Source: Opitutia bacterium UBA953 (GTDB taxonomy: Bacteria > Verrucomicrobiota > Verrucomicrobiia > Opitutales > UBA953). Taken from it: DNA of 64,000 nucleotides. Within the stretch, counting starts at the first letter, position 1; every line of letters begins with the position of its first letter. The notes under the pieces were generated by a model that saw only the letters and a program-made list of their open reading frames with translations, searched no databases and was not told the DNA's origin. The stretch covers positions 128,676 to 192,675 of the forward strand of contig DBCR01000004.1 of assembly GCA_002293125.1 (NCBI GenBank). The letters run 5' to 3'. Of this stretch, positions 26,147 through 35,243 are shown piece after piece. A program made the translations under genes and the position numbers.

Positions 26147-26190
26147 TCTTGGGTTGAATCACCTCTTTCTTATCTTTTAGTCATCACCCC

Positions 26191-27066
26191 ATGAACGCAC
26201 CCATTCGCTCATATTGTCGTTTCGGTCTGGCGTGGGTGGTCATTTCCGCGGGGTTTATCGGCTGCACCACGACGAACCAACCGGAGATAAAGCCGGCCAT
26301 GGGTGAGCCAAAGTTCACGGGTCTGGTCATCGAACAAGGGCCTGGGTCTCTGGGCGCCGAGCCGCGCCGCGAGAAAATCACCCTGCTCATCTTACATCAT
26401 ACCGCCGGTTCCCTCGCCTCTTCCCTACGGACCCTTCAGGGTCGCGATCCTAATCATAAGGTGGGAGTACACTTCGTGGTGACCGATGAGGTCAAGCCCC
26501 GGGTTATCCGAATGGTGCCTGAGGATATGTCCGCATATCATGCCGGCCGTGGTACTTGGGGAAGCGTGACCAGCTTGAATCAACAATCGATCGGCATCGA
26601 GATCATCAACCTCGACGGTAATATCCATCCTTATTCGGAGGCGCAGGCCGACATCCTCTTCGCCCTTTGCGCCGACATCATCCGACGCCATGACATCAAG
26701 CCCTGGAACGTGGTGGCTCATTCTGACGTCGCCATCGGGCGCAAGATCGACCCTGGTACGAAATTTCCATGGGCGAAACTCGCCTCCCTAGGTGTCGGTG
26801 CGTGGCCGTGGCAAATGGATGTCGATAATGCGGTCGACCGAAAGGTCGACCTTTCGCCCGAGTATGCTCGTCGTTTACTCGTATCCTACGGTTATGGAGT
26901 TGAGCCCGGCGAGGCTGGCCTGAAGGAATGCATGACGGCTTTCCAACGACACTTCCGTCCGGCCAACATCAACGGTGTCATCGATAATGAGTCCGTTATC
27001 ATCTTGGAGGCGTTACTGCGTCGCTACCACCCTGCCGCTTACCAAGCCCTCCGGGTCACCCCCTGA
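26191..27066 (+). CDS. N-acetylmuramoyl-L-alanine amidase lipoprotein (Amidase_2, AmiD-like)
   Basis: A 291-residue predicted lipoprotein with signal segment and lipobox SAGFIGC (cysteine about residue 25). The Amidase_2 catalytic domain (about 60-205) has zinc-ligand motifs LILHHTAGS and VVAHSDVAIGRKIDPG with downstream KFPW, and SIGIEIIN. The C-terminal 80 residues look like a peptidoglycan-binding domain (AFQRHFRPANINGVIDNES). It would cut the bond between MurNAc and the stem peptide during recycling or remodelling, at the outer membrane as AmiD does. Its end overlaps convergent murJ by 11 bases. ATG at 26191 fits the signal peptide. Confidence 0.9.
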   Translation: MNAPIRSYCRFGLAWVVISAGFIGCTTTNQPEIKPAMGEPKFTGLVIEQGPGSLGAEPRREKITLLILHHTAGSLASSLRTLQGRDPNHKVGVHFVVTDEVKPRVIRMVPEDMSAYHAGRGTWGSVTSLNQQSIGIEIINLDGNIHPYSEAQADILFALCADIIRRHDIKPWNVVAHSDVAIGRKIDPGTKFPWAKLASLGVGAWPWQMDVDNAVDRKVDLSPEYARRLLVSYGYGVEPGEAGLKECMTAFQRHFRPANINGVIDNESVIILEALLRRYHPAAYQALRVTP

Positions 27067-28639
27067 GCTGGACGCCGACGAAACGCAGCAGCTTGTTGGC
27101 GTAACCGCGTAACAAGTCGCGTTCCGGGTAACCAAGTTTATCCAAGAAGATGGCGTAGAAGACCATCCCAGCCATGCCGGCGACGCCCATGGAAATGATG
27201 AGGTTGAGCTTCTCGTGCAGATGGCCGGTGAGGATGTTGTGTAGGAACGCGTAGCCTTGGAATGAGATATAGGCTAAAACAAGTGAACCGCCGATGACCT
27301 GGATGGCTGGCTTCAGGAGGCTCTCGGTCAGGAACTCGGGCGCATGCCTTTTGAGGTAAAACCGAAGCACGAAGTACTGCCAGATCGTCGAGATGGCGTT
27401 GGCCAAGGCGAGACCTTCGACGCCCTTGCCCATCCAGACGGCGATCAGCGAACCCGTGGCGTTTATGACCATCGCATGGACTGCGGCGATGAAGGTCACC
27501 TTGGTCTGGCCGGCGACGTTGAGCGCCCGCGTGACGATGGAAATCATCGCGTAGAAAGGCATGGCGATCGCGAACAGGACAAGGAGGTTGCTGGTCTCGA
27601 GGCAATTACCTGCGTTGAATTTCCCGTATTGGAAAAGCAGCTGTACGATGGGTACGGCTAAGGCCACCAATCCGAACGCGGCCCCGACGTTGATCGCCAG
27701 GACGAGTCGCATGCCGCGGGCGTAGTTGCGCGCCAAGGCCGGGACGTCGCGGCTGGCGAACGCGGTGGCGAGCGCCGGGAAGATGACGACGGCGATCGAG
27801 GCCGAGAACAGCCCGATGGGGAGTTCCACGATACGGTTGGCGACGTAGTAATACATCAGGCCGGCATCGCTGACGTTGTAAGCCATGGCGCGCGAGATCA
27901 GGACGTTCACCTGTTGGACCCCGGCGCCGATCGCGGCGGGCAGGAACGCGATGCTGAGGGTCTTCCACGCGGCCTCGTCCACGTTCGCCAGCCGGAGATG
28001 CCAACCTTCCTGACGTAGGCCCCAGAGAGGAATGAGCAACTGGAACGCACCCCCGACCAGCGCACCCAGGCAAAGCCAGATAGCTTTACCCATATCCGTA
28101 CTGGCTAGGTTTTCACCAAAGACGCCCAAGCTGATGATCATGCAGAGGTTGAGCACGCCCGAAGCTATCTCCGCCAAGCCGAACCGCCCGCTGAGGTTCA
28201 CCGCCGAGGTGAACAGTGCCGCGACGCAAATCAACGGCATATAGGGTAAGCAGATAGCCGTGAGGATCGCCGCCGCTGAGTTGGTCGGCCAGATCAGCGC
28301 CCAAAGCAGCGCGGATCCAATACCAATCATCGTCAGCCCGAGCGTCCATGGGAAGACCTTCCGTAGGACGAAGTTAAGGAATCCGAACGAAGCCAGCTTG
28401 CCGTCCTTGAAAGATTTATCCGCAAGCACGGGCACGATGGCTGCGGTCAGGGCGCCTTCACCCAGCAGTCGGCGGAAGAGGTTCGGGATCTGGAAAGCTA
28501 AGATGAACGCCGAACCGATGGCGGAAGCGCCGAAGACCGCGGCGGTCAGTTGATCGCGGAACAGGCCGAGGACACGCGAGACCATCGTCCAGGAGGCGGT
28601 CTTCGCCATGGCCTGGTACTGGCGCGTCTGCTCGGTCAT
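27056..28639 (-). CDS. murJ: Lipid II flippase MurJ (MviN family)
   Basis: A 527-residue integral membrane protein with about 14 hydrophobic segments. The N-terminal region has the MurJ pattern SRVLGLFRDQLTAAVFG and FQIPNLFRRLLGEGALTAAIVP, as in the family. It flips lipid-linked peptidoglycan precursor across the inner membrane. Start at 28639 (MTEQTRQYQAMAK) was preferred over 28684 because the extra residues do not fit; a GAGG lies 2 bases upstream of it. It lies 4 bases after hisS on the minus strand and overlaps the convergent amidase gene at its 3' end. Confidence 0.94.
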   Translation of the reverse strand: MTEQTRQYQAMAKTASWTMVSRVLGLFRDQLTAAVFGASAIGSAFILAFQIPNLFRRLLGEGALTAAIVPVLADKSFKDGKLASFGFLNFVLRKVFPWTLGLTMIGIGSALLWALIWPTNSAAAILTAICLPYMPLICVAALFTSAVNLSGRFGLAEIASGVLNLCMIISLGVFGENLASTDMGKAIWLCLGALVGGAFQLLIPLWGLRQEGWHLRLANVDEAAWKTLSIAFLPAAIGAGVQQVNVLISRAMAYNVSDAGLMYYYVANRIVELPIGLFSASIAVVIFPALATAFASRDVPALARNYARGMRLVLAINVGAAFGLVALAVPIVQLLFQYGKFNAGNCLETSNLLVLFAIAMPFYAMISIVTRALNVAGQTKVTFIAAVHAMVINATGSLIAVWMGKGVEGLALANAISTIWQYFVLRFYLKRHAPEFLTESLLKPAIQVIGGSLVLAYISFQGYAFLHNILTGHLHEKLNLIISMGVAGMAGMVFYAIFLDKLGYPERDLLRGYANKLLRFVGVQLRG

Positions 28640-28643
28640 GACC

Positions 28644-29981
28644 TCAGGGCTGGATGGCGCGCATGCCTTCTTCGAGCACGGCACGAAGGGCTGGGATCAG
28701 GTCGGTGCGTGGGACCTCTGCTTCTGAGCGATCAGCCAGGCTGCGCACCTTGGCGACACCCTTGGCGACTTCGCTGCCACCGTAGACGAGCGCGTACTTT
28801 GCGCCCGCGACTTCGGCGGCCTGGATGAGCTTGGGGAACTTGCCGTCCTTGAGATTATATTCCACCCGGAAGCCGGCTCGACGAAGATTTGCGATGTCTT
28901 CGAGCGCGGCGTTACGGGCATCGTCGCCGAGGATCATGACATAGAAGTCAGGGCCGTCGGCGTAAGCCGGGATAAGCTTCTTGAGCTCCAGGAGGTCGCG
29001 CAAAGTGACGTCCCCCATGCCAAAACCGACGGCGGGCAGATCCGGACCGCCGAGCTTCTTTACTAAGGCATCATAGCGACCGCCACCTGCCAGCGCGCGA
29101 GCTTCGCCACCCGTCTCAAAGGCTTCAAAGACGAAGCCGGTATAATAGGCCAAGCCGCGGACGATGGTAAGGTCGATGGCGACACATCCGCCAAAACCCA
29201 TGGTGGTGAGTGTGCCGAGGAGATGCTTCCACTCGACCAGACGCTCGGTCATCGAAGCGTCGCCGGCGGCGAGCTTCTCGAGGTCGGCCAGGGACTTGGT
29301 ATTGGCGAAAGCGCGGGCGGCTTCGAGGGCCTTGACGGGATCGACCATCGTTCCAGCAAGCGCGGCCGTCATGGCATCGAGCAGGTCCTTGGGGGCGCCG
29401 CGTTCCAGCTTATCGACCACGCCGAGCACGGCTCCGGCCTGGGCCTCGGGCACGCCGAGAGTACCGAGGTAGCGGAACCAGAGCGTGCGGTCGGAGACAC
29501 GGATGCGGAAATCCTGCTGCGTCAGGCCGAAGCCCAGCAGGCAGTCGGCGCAGAGCGCGATGATTTCAGCATCGGCCGCGGGGCCGGCTTCGCCAAGCAA
29601 GTCGGCGTTGAGCTGATAGAACGCACGGAGACGTCCTTTTTGGGGCTTCTCATAGCGGTAGTTCTCGCCGATTGCGAACCAGCGAATCGGCTTAGGCATG
29701 CCATTGGCCTTGGCCCCGACCATACGGGCCAGCGACGGCGTCATCTCCGGACGCAGGCTCACCTTGCGACCACCCTTGTCTTCGAAATTGAAAAGCTGGC
29801 GGACGATCTCTTCGCCCGACTTCTCGGTAAAGAGTTCGAGCGGTTCAAGCACCGGTGACTCCCATTCACGGAAACCATAGCGACGACAGGCAAGTCGCCA
29901 GACGTCCATGACATGCCCGAGGACGGCACGGTCTTCAGGATAGAACTCCCGGAAACCGGGGAGCGTTCGAATATCGGACAT
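28644..29981 (-). CDS. hisS: Histidine--tRNA ligase
   Basis: A 445-residue class II synthetase. It starts MSDIRTLPGFREFYPEDR, with motif 2 near RWFAIGENYRYEKPQKGRLR and the histidine A motif LAYYTGFVFEAF followed by AGGGRYDAL. The C-terminal anticodon-binding domain (about 345-440) has VMILGDDARNAALED and KYALVYGGSEVAKG. It charges tRNA-His in the cytoplasm. It is followed after 4 bases by murJ and lies 12 bases downstream of the HU-type gene, so murJ, hisS and the HU gene are probably one unit. No Shine-Dalgarno is visible. Confidence 0.95.
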   Translation of the reverse strand: MSDIRTLPGFREFYPEDRAVLGHVMDVWRLACRRYGFREWESPVLEPLELFTEKSGEEIVRQLFNFEDKGGRKVSLRPEMTPSLARMVGAKANGMPKPIRWFAIGENYRYEKPQKGRLRAFYQLNADLLGEAGPAADAEIIALCADCLLGFGLTQQDFRIRVSDRTLWFRYLGTLGVPEAQAGAVLGVVDKLERGAPKDLLDAMTAALAGTMVDPVKALEAARAFANTKSLADLEKLAAGDASMTERLVEWKHLLGTLTTMGFGGCVAIDLTIVRGLAYYTGFVFEAFETGGEARALAGGGRYDALVKKLGGPDLPAVGFGMGDVTLRDLLELKKLIPAYADGPDFYVMILGDDARNAALEDIANLRRAGFRVEYNLKDGKFPKLIQAAEVAGAKYALVYGGSEVAKGVAKVRSLADRSEAEVPRTDLIPALRAVLEEGMRAIQP

Positions 29982-29993
29982 CGCGAAGCGGAA

Positions 29994-30308
29994 TTACTGA
30001 GCGGGCTTCTCGACGTCGTAAGACTTCAGCTTGGCTTTCAATTCCTTGCCGGCCTTGAACTTGATCACCGCGCGCTTCGGGATGACGACATCCGTCTCAG
30101 GGCGATTCGGGTTACGTCCGATGCGGCTCTTGCGGACCTGCACCTGGAACACGCCGAAGTTGCGGAGCTCAACGTCGCGTCCAGCCAGCAGAGCTTCGCT
30201 GATGGCATCGAGGGTCATCTGGACCGAGTCGCGGATGTGCTTCTGCGGGTAGCCCTTGTCCGTGAAAATCTTTAGGACGATGTCGCGCTTGGTGAGGTTG
30301 TTGGACAT
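29994..30308 (-). CDS. HU/IHF-family DNA-binding protein
   Basis: A 104-residue histone-like protein that bends and compacts DNA as a dimer. It starts MSNNLTKRDIVLKIFTDKG, and shows VELRNFGVFQVQ before the DNA-binding arm, with the arm tip GRNPNRPETDVVIPKRAVIKFKAG. This Arg-Asn-Pro motif is the minor-groove intercalating loop of HU and IHF. The C-terminal tail AKLKSYDVEKPAQ is slightly longer than in HU. The start at 30308 was chosen over 30365 by alignment. It is about 70 bases downstream of yicC on the same strand. HU versus IHF subunit cannot be told from the sequence alone. Confidence 0.93.
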   Translation of the reverse strand: MSNNLTKRDIVLKIFTDKGYPQKHIRDSVQMTLDAISEALLAGRDVELRNFGVFQVQVRKSRIGRNPNRPETDVVIPKRAVIKFKAGKELKAKLKSYDVEKPAQ

Positions 30309-30377
30309 GACGTTGCGTAAGTGTTGATAGACAAAGGCATGGGAAAGCGGTCGTGGCAATACCACACCCGAAAAACC

Positions 30378-31253
30378 TTACTCTAGGTTCTGGACCTGCT
30401 CCCGGACGCGTTCGATCTCGGTTTTCGCCTCCAAAACCAGCTTGGTCGTGGCGATTTCCGAGGCCTTACTGCCGATAGTGTTAACTTCGCGCAGAAGTTC
30501 CTGAATCAGGAAATCGAGCTTTCGTCCGCTATTCGGGTGCTGGAGCTCTGCTGAAAACTGAGCGTTGTGGCTTTTCAGCCGGACAACTTCTTCGGTAATG
30601 TCGGCACGGTCGGCAAAGAGCGTGAGTTCCTTGAGCACCCTCTCGTCGGACACGTCGAGGTCCAGTCCGGCATCCTTGAGCCGCTTGAGCATCGCGTCGC
30701 GGTGACGGAGCGGCGCGGCCTTCTCGGCGACCTCCATGCCATCAACCATGATGATCATCTTCGCAAGACGCGCGTTGAGATCCTTGGATAAGGCGGCGCC
30801 TTCGGCCTGGCGCATAGTGACGAGATTCCCGAGGGCTTCTTCAAAGGCGGTGCGGACCAACCCTTCGACTTCGACGAAATCAGGCAGCACTACCGATGGA
30901 CGACGGCTACTCTCTGCGAGGCGCAGCAAGAGTTCGCCGTCGGCTGACAACGTGACGCCACAACGTGTCGCCAGCTTGGAAAGTTCCTCGAGAGAGGCAG
31001 CGACCGCTTCGTGATCCCATTGGCGAGTGTTAGCCGAGGCGGCGGCCTGCGTGACGCGGGCGGTGACTTTGCCGCGCTGCAGACGGGTGCGAATCCAGCC
31101 AGAGGCGGCAGATTCGAGCGCCGGCCAAGCTTCGGGGCCGAAGACTGATACTTGGAGGTTCTTCTGATTGACCGTAGCGATCTCGACCGAAAGGCGCGCG
31201 CCGGGGAGGTTGATCTCCGTTCGGCCGAAACCCGTCATCGAGGAAGCGGCCAT
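30378..31253 (-). CDS. yicC: YicC-family endoribonuclease
   Basis: A 291-residue cytoplasmic protein with the YicC signature MTGFGR at the N-terminus and the C-terminal DUF1732 block, seen here as GRKLDFLIQELLREVNTIGSKAS, which is highly conserved. YicC proteins are RNases implicated in small-RNA turnover and growth in stationary phase. The start was set at 31253 (MAASSMTGFGR). It begins 3 bases after the trpB stop region and is probably cotranscribed with trpB. Guanylate kinase, a frequent neighbour in other genomes, is not adjacent. Confidence 0.92.
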   Translation of the reverse strand: MAASSMTGFGRTEINLPGARLSVEIATVNQKNLQVSVFGPEAWPALESAASGWIRTRLQRGKVTARVTQAAASANTRQWDHEAVAASLEELSKLATRCGVTLSADGELLLRLAESSRRPSVVLPDFVEVEGLVRTAFEEALGNLVTMRQAEGAALSKDLNARLAKMIIMVDGMEVAEKAAPLRHRDAMLKRLKDAGLDLDVSDERVLKELTLFADRADITEEVVRLKSHNAQFSAELQHPNSGRKLDFLIQELLREVNTIGSKASEIATTKLVLEAKTEIERVREQVQNLE

Positions 31254-31255
31254 GC

Positions 31256-32491
31256 TCAGAGCTTGATCTCGGTACCCATGGCGCGGGCGGCGCTCCAAAC
31301 ATCCTTATCGCCCCGACCGGAAAGATTGATGATCACGACCTGCTCCTTCGGCAAGGATGCCGCGAGCTTTACGCCATGCGCGACGGCGTGACTGGTCTCG
31401 AGCGCCGGGATGATACCCTCGGTGCGGGAAAGGAGCTGGAAGGCCTCGAGGCATTCGCCGTCGGTCGCGTGAGCGTAGTCCACTCGACCCTTTTCGCGGT
31501 AATAAGAATGCTCCGGACCCACGGCGGCATAATCCAGTCCGGCGGAAACGGAATGCGTTCCTTCGATCTGCCCTTCTCCGTCCATCAGGATATTCGTCAT
31601 GCAGCCTTGCAGCACGCCTAGTCGGCCGCCGGCAAAACGTGCGGCGTGCTCGCCTTTGCTGATGCTGCGACCACCGGCTTCGACGCCGATGAGGCGGACG
31701 CCAGGTTCGTCGAGGAATTCGAAAAATGCACCGATGGCGTTGGAACCGCCGCCGACGCAAGCGACGATGGCGTCCGGCAGGCGACCTTCGGCACGGAGGA
31801 TCTGCTGCTTGGATTCGACGGAGATGATGCGATGAAAATCGCGGACCATCATGGGATAGGGATGCGAGCCATAGGCCGTACCTAGGATGTAATGTGTCTC
31901 GCGGACGTTGGTGACCCAGTCGCGCATGGCCTCGTTGACGGCCTCCTTGAGCGTGCGCTGGCCGGCTTCTACGCCCCGGACCTCGGCGCCCATGAGGCGC
32001 ATGCGGTAGACGTTGAGCGCCTGGCGCTCCATGTCGGTCGCGCCCATGTAGATGACGCACTCCAGGCCAAAGCGGGCGCAGACGGCGGCGGTGGCGGTAC
32101 CATGCTGCCCGGCGCCGGTCTCGGCGATGATGCGCTTCTTGCCCATGCGGATGGCGAGCAGGGCCTGGCCGATGACGTTATTGATCTTATGAGCCCCGGT
32201 GTGGAGCATGTCCTCACGTTTCAGGTAGATGCGGGCGCCGCCGGCGTGTTTGGTCAGAGACTCGGCAAAATAGAGCCCGGTCGGACGACCGGCGTAGTCG
32301 CGGAGCATATCCGCGAAGGCCTGCTGATAGGCGGGATCACGACGGGCTTCGTCATAGGCCTTGGTCAGGTCCAGCAAAGGCGTCATGAGTGTCTCCGGGA
32401 CGTACATCCCGCCGAACTGGCCGAAACGGCCGCGGGCGTCCGGGACGCGGAAGCGAGGTTCGGTGGTCGGGATGAGGCTGGAGGCCGACAT
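31256..32491 (-). CDS. trpB: Tryptophan synthase beta chain
   Basis: A 411-residue PLP enzyme that joins indole and serine to make tryptophan. The PLP lysine is Lys102 in HTGAHKINN, with the phosphate loop GGGSNAIG and the family N-terminus [15 protein letters not shown]. The start at 32491 ([12 protein letters not shown]) has AGGA about 10 bases upstream; an in-frame ATG at 32509 is also possible. trpA is not adjacent, unlike most operons; here trpB heads a unit with yicC. It is divergent from uppP, with the two start codons about 105 bases apart. Confidence 0.95.
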   Translation of the reverse strand: MSASSLIPTTEPRFRVPDARGRFGQFGGMYVPETLMTPLLDLTKAYDEARRDPAYQQAFADMLRDYAGRPTGLYFAESLTKHAGGARIYLKREDMLHTGAHKINNVIGQALLAIRMGKKRIIAETGAGQHGTATAAVCARFGLECVIYMGATDMERQALNVYRMRLMGAEVRGVEAGQRTLKEAVNEAMRDWVTNVRETHYILGTAYGSHPYPMMVRDFHRIISVESKQQILRAEGRLPDAIVACVGGGSNAIGAFFEFLDEPGVRLIGVEAGGRSISKGEHAARFAGGRLGVLQGCMTNILMDGEGQIEGTHSVSAGLDYAAVGPEHSYYREKGRVDYAHATDGECLEAFQLLSRTEGIIPALETSHAVAHGVKLAASLPKEQVVIINLSGRGDKDVWSAARAMGTEIKL

Positions 32492-32596
32492 GGTGGTGAT
32501 GTCCTGCATAAAGCGGGAACGTCCCACAAGGGCAAGCGACAAGGGCTTTTGACGGCTTTCCTTGCCCCGACACGGCCAGAAGCCTAATGCTCGCCC

Positions 32597-33559
32597 ATGC
32601 TTCGTTTCGCCTGTGGTCTGTGGCTGCTCTCCTCCCTGCCAGCGTTCGCAGCTGGGGAAACGCGCACTCCCGAGGAAGTCCGCGCTGACCTCACCTATGG
32701 CCGCGCGCTCGTCACTGGTACCGTTGAAGGCATCACCGAGTACCTGCCTGTCAGCTCGACTGGCCACATGATCATCAGCGATCGCCTGCTGGGAGTTTTG
32801 AAAGACCCCCATGTCACCGTATCCGGACTCGTGGATCGTAAAGGCCGGGCAATCTCTTTGGAGCGTGTGGCCGACGACTATATCGTCATCATTCAGCTGG
32901 GCGCGATTCTCGCCGTCTTCGTGGCGTTCTTTAGCCGCATCCGCACGCTTTTGTCAGGGCTTTGTCGCGGAGAACGTCGTTCGCTCGACCTCGCTACGGC
33001 CATCATCGTGGCTTTCATCCCCGCGGCGTTACTCGGCTTCCTGTTCAAGGATGCCATCGCGGCTTACCTCTTCTCGGTAGAAGTCGTCGCGGTCGCCCTG
33101 CTCGTCGGTGGACTTGTCATTCTGATCGCTGAACGTGTCCTGCCGAAGTCGGTGACCCATGAGTCTGACGAAGTCGCCGCGATCGGGTGGCGCGCGGCTT
33201 TGACCATCGGCCTCTGTCAGTGCTTCGCCTTAATTCCCGGTACCAGCCGCTCATTGGCGACGATCCTCGGCGGGCGCATGGCCGGGCTTTCCCACGCCGC
33301 CGCGACGGAGTTCTCCTTCTTGGTTGGCCTGCTTACGCTCTCCGCCGCTTCGGTCTACAAGATGTGGGCGCTCGGCCCAGCCCTGACCCAGATCTACCCT
33401 GCGGGCCCGGCGAGCGTCGGCCTGCTGGTCGCAGCGGCCACGGCCTTCGTGTCCGTGAAGTGGCTGGTGGGTTACGTGTCGCGCAATGGACTCGGCGTGT
33501 TCGCCTGGTATCGTATCGCGCTCGGCGGTACGATCCTGGCGTTCCTGGCGCTAAAATGA
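32597..33559 (+). CDS. uppP: Undecaprenyl-diphosphatase
   Basis: A 320-residue integral membrane phosphatase (BacA family) that recycles the lipid carrier for peptidoglycan and other envelope polymers and gives bacitracin resistance. Motif 1 is [15 protein letters not shown], motif 2 is [17 protein letters not shown] with the catalytic-type Arg. A signal-like N-terminus [20 protein letters not shown] precedes an extra 25 residues that the E. coli protein lacks, so the first membrane segment may be cleaved. It stands alone, divergent from trpB and convergent to the Gfo/Idh gene 8 bases downstream. Confidence 0.93.
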   Translation: MLRFACGLWLLSSLPAFAAGETRTPEEVRADLTYGRALVTGTVEGITEYLPVSSTGHMIISDRLLGVLKDPHVTVSGLVDRKGRAISLERVADDYIVIIQLGAILAVFVAFFSRIRTLLSGLCRGERRSLDLATAIIVAFIPAALLGFLFKDAIAAYLFSVEVVAVALLVGGLVILIAERVLPKSVTHESDEVAAIGWRAALTIGLCQCFALIPGTSRSLATILGGRMAGLSHAAATEFSFLVGLLTLSAASVYKMWALGPALTQIYPAGPASVGLLVAAATAFVSVKWLVGYVSRNGLGVFAWYRIALGGTILAFLALK

Positions 33560-33566
33560 ATCCGGC

Positions 33567-34946
33567 TTAGGTACCGAGTTCGAAGCCCTTGCGGTATTCG
33601 CGACCGACGTAGGCGTTGGCCTCCTTGTCGTTCGTGACGATCATCTTCGCGCCATCCCAGAGCAACTTGCGATCAGGGTAACGGGAGGCGAGGTTGCCCA
33701 TGAGGACCATCTCGGAGAGCGGACCGGAGTAATCGAAGTTCGAAGAAGCGGCGACGCCGCCCTTGCAGGCACGGATCCAGTCTTTTTCGTGACCTGACGA
33801 ATTGCCAGGGATGCGCGGCAAGGTCTTCGCGACCTTCTTCGAGGCCTCGCGCAGATCGGCATCAAGGATACGCGGATTGAGGCCGTAGCATCCGCAGACC
33901 AGCTTGCCTTTGTCACCGATGAAAAGACAGCCGCCGTTGGCGTCGCCGAAAGGCATGTCATCCTCGAGTTCATCCGGACGCTGGGGCATCAGGCCGCCAT
34001 CCCACCAGGTGAGCGTGACCGGCGGCAGCTCGCCGCGGGCCGGGAACTTGAAACGGACGATCGAGGAGCGAGGGTAGGATTCGAACTTCCCGGTCGTCTT
34101 CTTGCCGAAGGTCTCGAAGACGGTCGACACGTTGCCTTCGACGCTGATCGGGTAACGCAGGTCGAGCGCCATGAAGGCAGGGTCGATGATATGGCAGCCC
34201 ATGTCACCGAGCGAGCCGGTGCCGAAATCCCACCACGCGCGCCATTTGCCGGGATGGTAAGAGGCGTGGAAGGGGCGGAGCGGAGCCGGGCCACACCACT
34301 GATCCCAGTCCATGCCCTGCGGGGCTTTCTGCGCATCCGCCGGACGGTCCATCTCGCTGCTCTGCGGCCAGATGGGACGGTTGGTCCAGGTGTGCACCTC
34401 GCGCACCTTGCCGATGAGACCCGCCGCGATATATTCGGTGACCTGACGGATGCCTTCGCCGGAATGGCCTTGGTTGCCCATCTGGGTCACGACCTTATAC
34501 TTGTGCGCCGACTCGGTGAGGATGCGTGCCTCGAAGACGGAGTGCGAGATCGGCTTCTGGACGTAGACGTGCTTGCCGCGGCGCATGCATTCCATCGCGA
34601 TGAAGGCGTGCGAATGGTCGGGGGTGGCGATGATGACGGCATCGATGTCCTTCTGCGCGTCCAGCATCTTACGGAAGTCGGTAAAGAGGGCGGCCTTCGG
34701 GAACTGCTTGATCGTACCGCCGCAGCGGCTGAGATCTAGGTCGCACAACGCGACGATGTTCTCATCGGCGGAGTTCTTCACGTTGCTCGACCCCACGCCG
34801 CCGAAGCCGATCGCGGCCACGTTGAGCTTCTCGTTCGGCGAAACCCTACGGGCCGCGGAATTAAGCCAAGGACGGGCCACCGCGAAAGCGGCAGCGGCCA
34901 TACCGGTGTTACGAAGGAAAGACCGACGGTTGAGCTGGGGTGTCAT
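33567..34946 (-). CDS. Tat-exported Gfo/Idh/MocA family oxidoreductase
   Basis: A 459-residue protein with a twin-arginine signal NRRSFLRNTGMAAAAFA at residues 6-22. The Rossmann domain (about 35-165) has AAIGFGGVGSSNV, ATPDHSHAFIAMECMRRGKHVYVQKP (here only noted as the family block around 110-135). The C-terminal alpha/beta domain has ANGGCLFIGDKGKLVCG. Tat-exported relatives carry bound NAD(P) and act on sugars or inositols outside the cytoplasm. The substrate is unknown. It is convergent with uppP and has a 297-base gap to mreB on its 5' side. A second such enzyme lies at 58.9 kb. Confidence 0.88.
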   Translation of the reverse strand: MTPQLNRRSFLRNTGMAAAAFAVARPWLNSAARRVSPNEKLNVAAIGFGGVGSSNVKNSADENIVALCDLDLSRCGGTIKQFPKAALFTDFRKMLDAQKDIDAVIIATPDHSHAFIAMECMRRGKHVYVQKPISHSVFEARILTESAHKYKVVTQMGNQGHSGEGIRQVTEYIAAGLIGKVREVHTWTNRPIWPQSSEMDRPADAQKAPQGMDWDQWCGPAPLRPFHASYHPGKWRAWWDFGTGSLGDMGCHIIDPAFMALDLRYPISVEGNVSTVFETFGKKTTGKFESYPRSSIVRFKFPARGELPPVTLTWWDGGLMPQRPDELEDDMPFGDANGGCLFIGDKGKLVCGCYGLNPRILDADLREASKKVAKTLPRIPGNSSGHEKDWIRACKGGVAASSNFDYSGPLSEMVLMGNLASRYPDRKLLWDGAKMIVTNDKEANAYVGREYRKGFELGT

Positions 34947-35194
34947 GGGGTGGGGTCAGACTTGATTATGACCTGAGGCGGCGGTCGCAAGTTCCATGCT
35001 CGCCGGACCGTCGGGCTCAGACGGCGGAAATACCCGCAAAGACGTCATTCGTGTTTCTCAGACCGCGGAGCATCGGTCGGGCGAAGGCCGCCGCTGTGAA
35101 CAGACCGCGTGGTCAGCCTGACGCCACCGCCTATCTCGCTGTCTGGATGAATCTTATGACGGCCCTGCCCTGCCACTGCGGGTCGAAGTTTCGT
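34947..35194. other. Non-coding gap between the Gfo/Idh gene and mreB
   Basis: The divergent spacer is 297 bases in all. Its first 248 bases hold no convincing gene: a plus-strand frame of 89 codons (34940-35209) overlaps the Tat signal region and has no recognisable protein features. The spacer must hold the Gfo/Idh promoter and possibly the mreB promoter described next. Confidence 0.5.
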
Positions 35195-35223
35195 TTGACT
35201 CTGCTGTGAATAAACTGTTGATA
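35195..35223 (+). promoter_or_regulatory. Candidate promoter of the mreB-mreC-mreD-pbp2 operon
   Basis: TTGACT (35195-35200) and TTGATA (35218-35223) are spaced by 17 bases. They lie 20 bases upstream of the mreB ATG, and an AAAGGAAA stretch follows directly. The -35 is good and the -10 weak. A short leader of about 14 bases would result. Confidence 0.4.
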
Positions 35224-35243
35224 AAGGAAACCACACGACCCTG

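Larger units (their letters stand above)
25973..26190. promoter_or_regulatory. AT-rich divergent control region between the DeoR-type regulator and the amidase gene
   Basis: These 218 bases are markedly richer in A and T than anything else in the window. They hold a 10-base-spaced direct repeat and two short inverted repeats (listed separately), plus TATA-like stretches such as TATACATTATG near 26081-26091. They must carry promoters for the minus-strand rhamnose operon and for the plus-strand amidase. The repeats are good candidates for DeoR-type binding, but no consensus is known from this sequence alone. Confidence 0.6.

Noticed and set aside
34940..35209. 89-codon frame in the gap before mreB ending in a CHCG-like motif
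   Set aside because: The CHCGSKF end recalls a SEC-C zinc motif but there is no supporting family pattern, and the frame overlaps the Tat signal region of the Gfo/Idh gene.
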